In this document: positions 60,603 through 64,000 of the stretch, piece by piece
How the letters are laid out: each line of letters begins with the position of its first letter
Position numbering within the stretch: the first letter of the stretch is position 1
Source: JALZUV01 sp963837025
GTDB taxonomy: Bacteria > Pseudomonadota > Alphaproteobacteria > Rickettsiales > JALZUV01
DNA length: 64,000 bases
Direction of reading: 5' to 3'
Assembly: GCA_963837025.1 (NCBI GenBank)
Contig: CAWILT010000002.1
Span: 124,001-188,000, forward strand
The notes under the pieces: generated by a model
What the model was told of the DNA's origin: nothing
Database searches by the model: none
The model's input: only the letters and a program-made list of their open reading frames with translations
Made by a program: the position numbers and the translations under genes

Positions 60603-61159
60603 TGCCACGTGAGCTTGATGATGATGAAAAGCGCATTTGGCATTGCCTAACGCGCCATATCGTGAAGCCTAATCACCGTATCAAATCGACTGCTCAGCAG
60701 CTCGAAGCAACGATAAAGCACTTCCCTTCCTCTACGTTTCCTCCACAATCTGCTTCAATTCCTTTAGCGAATGTAAATGTGAAGCGTACTTCCGAACCTA
60801 TTGATTTGCTCGCTAATGATATGCATCACCTCAGCCGCGCAACAGCCAAACAAGTGGTTCGCGGTAAACGCAAAGTGGATGCTACACTTGATTTACATGG
60901 TTTTGGACATGACCAAGCGATGCACCAGTTTCAACAGTTTCTACACGACCATTCAAAAGCAGGAAATAGGCTGCTGCGCGTGATAACAGGCTATGGAAAA
61001 ATGACAGGCGGCAACGGAGTTTTACGAAATGCTCTGCCGCGCTGGATTAATTTTGCAGAGAATCGCCGTTTAATTCTAAGTTTTCATCAGGCAAAGCCGC
61101 AAGATGGTGGCGCAGGCGCGTGGCTAATTTTGTTGAAAAGAATGGATAAAATTAAATGA
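60599..61159 (+). CDS. Smr-domain protein
   Basis: A 186-residue protein with a C-terminal Smr domain (small MutS-related endonuclease-like). Residues 1-95 are polar with a DDDEKRIWHCLTRHIVKP start; then LDLHGFGHDQAMHQFQQFL (the LDLHG motif), RLLRVITGYGKMTGGNGVLRNALPRWI (the 'vItGkG' box with GNGVLR), and a final helix. Smr domains can nick RNA or DNA; single-domain members in alphaproteobacteria are uncharacterised, usually downstream of mltA. ATGATG overlap with mltA and 4-bp overlap with the response regulator gene show tight operon structure. Confidence 0.93.
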   Translation: MMPRELDDDEKRIWHCLTRHIVKPNHRIKSTAQQLEATIKHFPSSTFPPQSASIPLANVNVKRTSEPIDLLANDMHHLSRATAKQVVRGKRKVDATLDLHGFGHDQAMHQFQQFLHDHSKAGNRLLRVITGYGKMTGGNGVLRNALPRWINFAENRRLILSFHQAKPQDGGAGAWLILLKRMDKIK

Positions 61160-61842
61160 CTGCAACACAAGCACATATTTTAGTGGTGGATGACGATGAT
61201 CGACTGCGTAGCTTGTTGAAGCGATATCTTAGCGAGCAAGGTTATGCGGTAAGCGTGGCTGAGAATACAACTAAAGCAAAGGAAATTTTATCCCTCCTTA
61301 CACCCGATTTAATGGTGTTGGACGGTATGATGCCGGGCCAAACCGGACTCGAGTTTGCCCATGAGTTAGGCGCTGACAGATTAACTCCCATACTTATGCT
61401 CACGGCATTAGATCGCGCAAGCGATCGCGTTGCGGGCTTGGAATCGGGCGTGGATGATTATTTGACTAAACCATTTGAACCGCGTGAGCTGGTTATTCGT
61501 ATTTCAAATATTCTTAAACGAAAAACTGTGACACCTGAGAAGCAAGCACTTCTTTATTTTGCAGATTTCAGCTTTAACCCGCAAATGCAACAGCTTAGCC
61601 GCATATCCACGCAAGAAATCATAGCATTGACGACTGCTGAACGCGAAACGCTATCACTTTTATGTCATAGCCCTAATCAGCCGCTAACGCGTGAGTATTT
61701 AGCGCGCGCGCTTGAAGGCAACGATACATTGCGTCATGTTGATGTACAAGTAGGGCGGTTACGCAAAAAGCTGGATGATGGATCAGCTATTCAAACCGTG
61801 CGCGGCAAGGGCTATAAATTAGTAGTAAGCCGTATTACATGA
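61156..61842 (+). CDS. OmpR-family response regulator
   Basis: A 228-residue two-component regulator. Receiver domain: HILVVDDDDRLRSLLKRYLSEQG with the acidic pocket, phospho-acceptor Asp56 in LMVLDGMMPG, and the Lys in DDYLTKPFEPRELV. The C-terminal winged helix has TAERETLSLLCHSPNQPLTREYLARAL and HVDVQVGRLRKKLDD (recognition helix), then VRGKGYKLV. The gene overlaps both neighbours by 4 bp: smr upstream and the kinase downstream. Target genes are not known. Similar regulators are found at this spot in other alphaproteobacteria. Confidence 0.94.
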   Translation: MTATQAHILVVDDDDRLRSLLKRYLSEQGYAVSVAENTTKAKEILSLLTPDLMVLDGMMPGQTGLEFAHELGADRLTPILMLTALDRASDRVAGLESGVDDYLTKPFEPRELVIRISNILKRKTVTPEKQALLYFADFSFNPQMQQLSRISTQEIIALTTAERETLSLLCHSPNQPLTREYLARALEGNDTLRHVDVQVGRLRKKLDDGSAIQTVRGKGYKLVVSRIT

Positions 61843-63167
61843 GCCCGCTAAGTAAGATTTCACGCAGTATGACCCCTAAAACTCTGTTTGTTCGGGCGTT
61901 ATTAATATTAGTATTGCCCGTTATTTTAATTCAATTTGTGGCGATGTATATATTCTATGATCGGCACTGGGCGAGTGTTGAACGTCAATTATCAGGGTCG
62001 CTAACGGGTGAAGTGGGCTGGTTAATTGAACGCTGGGAGGACGAGCCAGATGCGCAGGCGCGCCAATTATTAGCAGACCAAGCCAGTTACAATTATGGTT
62101 TACAGATTACTGATTTACCAGAAAAGATAGAGCCTCCTACTTTAGAAGAGTCACAAGAACTGGAATTTCCACTTTTTGAAAAAGGACTGCGATCAAGAGC
62201 CAAGCGTAGATTTTGGCTTCAAAATAGTGCTGATGAGAGTAAATTTCATATTATGGTACCCTCATCGCAAGGCACTATCCAAATTACATCGCCAAGAAAG
62301 CGGCTTGCAACCTCTACCACGTTTATTTTCACCGCGTGGATGATGGGTTCGGCATTAGTGCTTATCTGGGTGGCCATATTGTTTTTGCGTAATCAAATTC
62401 GTCCAATCATTCAGCTCTCTAGCGCGGCAGAGAAATTTGGGCGGGGTCAAGAGGTTGAGAATTTTAAACCTTCAGGTGCCAGTGAAGTGCGCCAAGCCGC
62501 GCGTGCATTTATTGATATGCGTGGCCGTATTCGGCGACAGGTAGAAAGCCGAACCGCGATGCTAGCAGGCATTAGCCACGATTTGCGCACGCCATTAACG
62601 CGTATGCGACTAGAACTTGAAATGTTGCCGCAAACCATTGGTCTTGCCGATTTACGCCAAGATATGGATGATATGGAGCGTATGGTAAACTCTTATCTTA
62701 ATTTTGCGAGTGGCGAAGGCAGCGAGGCGGCATTAACAATGCCTATATCGGAGCTAATTGAACAAGCGGTTGAGCCTTATTTAAGAAAAAATGGCGCTCA
62801 ACTTCACGTTGGCGAAATGCCCAACCAAGCAATCATGGTAAAGCCACATGCAATGGTGCGCGTGTTGCGTAATTTAATCGATAATGCCTTGCGCTATGGC
62901 GATTACTGCTGGATTAACGTAAAACTAAATCGAAAAAACTGTAAAATTATGATTGATGACAATGGCATTGGTATTGATGCAGCAGACCGGGAAGAGGTAT
63001 TTGGCGCATTCAAACGCCTTGAAGAGTCGCGTAATTTAGAGACAGGTGGCGCAGGCTTGGGTTTAACTATTGTTCGCGACATTGTGCAATCGCATGGGGG
63101 TGTTGTGGAGCTTGAACATTCACCATATGAAACAGGTTTGCGCGTAGTTATAAGTTTGCCTTTATAA
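61839..63167 (+). CDS. EnvZ-like sensor histidine kinase
   Basis: A 442-residue membrane kinase, partner of the preceding OmpR-type regulator. Two transmembrane helices (about residues 15-35 and 160-180) enclose a periplasmic domain of about 125 residues; a HAMP segment follows (PIIQLSSAAEKFGRGQEVENF). The H-box AGISHDLRTPLTRMRLEL puts the phospho-His at about 246. N-box LRNLIDNALRYG, G1 DDNGIGI, F-box and G2 TGGAGLGLTIVRDIV are intact. The short periplasmic sensor domain has no recognised fold. In some alphaproteobacteria the homologous pair controls envelope or metal genes; not demonstrated here. Ends at a hairpin shared with the phasin gene. Confidence 0.94.
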   Translation: MSPLSKISRSMTPKTLFVRALLILVLPVILIQFVAMYIFYDRHWASVERQLSGSLTGEVGWLIERWEDEPDAQARQLLADQASYNYGLQITDLPEKIEPPTLEESQELEFPLFEKGLRSRAKRRFWLQNSADESKFHIMVPSSQGTIQITSPRKRLATSTTFIFTAWMMGSALVLIWVAILFLRNQIRPIIQLSSAAEKFGRGQEVENFKPSGASEVRQAARAFIDMRGRIRRQVESRTAMLAGISHDLRTPLTRMRLELEMLPQTIGLADLRQDMDDMERMVNSYLNFASGEGSEAALTMPISELIEQAVEPYLRKNGAQLHVGEMPNQAIMVKPHAMVRVLRNLIDNALRYGDYCWINVKLNRKNCKIMIDDNGIGIDAADREEVFGAFKRLEESRNLETGGAGLGLTIVRDIVQSHGGVVELEHSPYETGLRVVISLPL

Positions 63168-63199
63168 AAAAAGGGCGCATCATGATGAGCGCCCCTTTT
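63166..63199. terminator. Bidirectional terminator between histidine kinase and phasin genes
   Basis: Stem GGGCGC/GCGCCC (63173-63178 and 63189-63194) extended by TCAT/ATGA-type pairing in the loop, with A-run at 63166-63172 and T-run at 63196-63199. The long A-run gives a seven-T tail on the minus strand, so it terminates the phasin mRNA most strongly, and the kinase mRNA too. Confidence 0.9.
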
Positions 63200-63220
63200 C
63201 ATTTAATTTAATAAAGGTAA

Positions 63221-63625
63221 CTAAGCGGCTTTTTTAGCCATTTTCTTCACTTCTTCAGCAGTGCTATCAATATGTTTGTTGATTTTTTCTAACGTTTTGA
63301 AATGTGTTTGCGTTGAAAGCTCGGTTAATTCACGTGCTTGCTTGGTGTAATTAGCAGTCGATTTTTTAACGAAATCAGTTTGTTTAGCAGTGTTTTGTTC
63401 AGGCGTTGATGTTGAAAATACTTCACGCGTTGCTTCTAGAGCATCTTCAAAATTCTTTTGCGCATATTCACCTGATTTGCGAGCAATCTCTTGCATAGAA
63501 TCGCTGTAGCTTTGGATATTGGCGGTGAAAAGCTCAATATTTCTTTTTTGTAGCTCACTAAATTTTGTATTATCGAATTCAGGTAATTTATAAGACTGAA
63601 ATAATTTGTTAAATGATTCAAACAT
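63221..63625 (-). CDS. Phasin-family protein
   Basis: A 134-residue phasin: MFESFNKLFQSYKLPEFDNTKFSELQKRNIELFTAN at the N-terminus (the family's 'kl..ldl..l...qRkNieAl.aA' element), then a long amphipathic helix and an Ala/Lys-rich C-terminus (EEVKKMAKKAA). Phasins coat polyhydroxyalkanoate granules. The family similarity is mostly helix pattern plus the Asn-Ile-Glu element. The ATG at 63625 has GGAG 7 bases upstream; an upstream extension is not protein-like. It faces the histidine kinase gene and is divergent from hemF. The CoA-transferase gene at the left edge supports a polyester cycle. Confidence 0.85.
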   Translation of the reverse strand: MFESFNKLFQSYKLPEFDNTKFSELQKRNIELFTANIQSYSDSMQEIARKSGEYAQKNFEDALEATREVFSTSTPEQNTAKQTDFVKKSTANYTKQARELTELSTQTHFKTLEKINKHIDSTAEEVKKMAKKAA

Positions 63626-63748
63626 GGGGTTCTCCTTAGGCTTTATAAAATAGCTATAGCATGGTGCAGTGCACAATGAAAGCGGTTTTTTGTGCGCTGC
63701 ACCATAATTAGACGTTGCGAGCCGAGGTAAAAACGATAAAACGCTATC

Positions 63749-64000
63749 ATGCAATTAGAAGAAAAAAAGCAGTTAGCAACGGCATGGTTTCGTGAGTTAC
63801 GCGATAGAATATGCAGCAAATTTGAGCACATTGAACATAATAATGGCCATAAAAGCAGTTTTAATCGTGAATCTTGGTTAAAAGAAGCGCACGAAATGAC
63901 ACAAGGCGGTGGTGAAATAGCGCTGATGCAAGGCAGCATATTTGAAAAAGTGGGTGTAAATATTTCGGTGGTGCATGGCACATTTACGGAGAAGTTTCAA
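63749..64000 (+). CDS. hemF: Aerobic coproporphyrinogen III oxidase, N-terminal part
   Basis: The first 84 codons of a gene running off the right edge. ATG at 63749; the reading frame gives MQLEEKKQLATAWFRELRDR near the start and then WLKEAHEMTQGGGEIALMQG and FEKVGVNISVVHGTFTEKF. The 'AwF..LrD.Ic..fE' and 'GGG......G..fEKvGVN.S.VhG.f' blocks are the beginning of HemF, which oxidatively decarboxylates coproporphyrinogen III with O2. With hemE, hemH and hemJ this is the fourth heme gene in the window. The gene is divergent from the phasin gene, sharing a 123-bp region with no clear motif. Confidence 0.9.
   Translation, partial: MQLEEKKQLATAWFRELRDRICSKFEHIEHNNGHKSSFNRESWLKEAHEMTQGGGEIALMQGSIFEKVGVNISVVHGTFTEKFQ

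Noticed and set aside
1..64000. CRISPR arrays, transposases, integrases, phage genes or toxin-antitoxin pairs
   Set aside because: None seen on reading; the only HEPN-like gene has no partner next to it.

Overview
The window is chromosomal DNA of an alphaproteobacterium with moderately low G+C (about 40% by eye). The evidence is MipZ (the alphaproteobacterial division-site ATPase), the large 180-kDa type NAD-glutamate dehydrogenase, HemJ, a phasin, a DUF3576 lipoprotein, the hflK-hflC-degP cluster and the gene series ppsR-aroE-coaE-dnaQ-secB-tim44-mltA-smr. Genes for branched-chain amino acids, arginine, sulfur amino acids, shikimate, purines, riboflavin and heme are present, so the cell looks like a biosynthetically capable organism rather than a strongly reduced endosymbiont. 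There are no rRNA genes, CRISPR arrays, transposases or prophage genes. One tRNA gene (Ala, TGC) was found.

Layout. 0-9.8 kb: the start of a CoA-transferase subunit gene, ribH, mipZ, pepA, metY-type sulfhydrylase, ilvB, then an envelope group (OmpA-like lipoprotein, a degenerate CbiB-like membrane protein, ExoD). 10-18.6 kb: mreB, a parvulin isomerase with argJ, lptE-holA, an MsbA-like ABC exporter, pmbA and a SRPBCC protein. 18.7-20.5 kb is the most accessory-looking part: tRNA-Ala, a small protein with a HEPN-like RxxxxH motif and two unknown genes. 20.5-26 kb: an M16-fold protein without its zinc motif, pgi, a Kef-type antiporter and ilvC. 26-27 kb is a gene-poor stretch with two tiny membrane proteins, a palindromic repeat and a 52-bp fossil of the neighbouring aminotransferase gene. 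27-38.8 kb: aspartate-type aminotransferase, tandem-FKBP protein, pgsA, DUF3576 lipoprotein, leuS, miaA, dodecin, mrp and hflK-hflC-degP. 38.8-51.7 kb: GDPD, a YejA-type binding protein, hemJ, rho, an AEC transporter, NAD-GDH and purH.

51.7-64 kb contains the most informative locus. hemE-hemH-ampG run leftwards and ppsR-aroE-coaE-dnaQ... run rightwards from a 314-bp intergenic region that carries two consensus DnaA boxes, several near-matches and a very A+T-rich block. The same gene pair (hemE and the RP001/ppsR homologue) flanks the replication origin in Caulobacter and Rickettsia, so this is very probably the chromosomal origin. Further right lie a two-component pair, a phasin and the start of hemF.

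How the genes fit together: four heme genes (hemJ, hemH, hemE, hemF) cover the late porphyrin pathway. The CoA transferase and phasin hint at polyhydroxyalkanoate or ketone-body metabolism. MreB, the MsbA-like exporter, LptE, MltA, AmpG and the OmpA lipoprotein serve the envelope. HflK/HflC, DegP, SecB and the parvulin serve protein quality control and export. I did not find a convincing wholly new system. The best leads are the origin, the aminotransferase fossil, the CbiB-like relic and the tRNA-adjacent HEPN-like gene.
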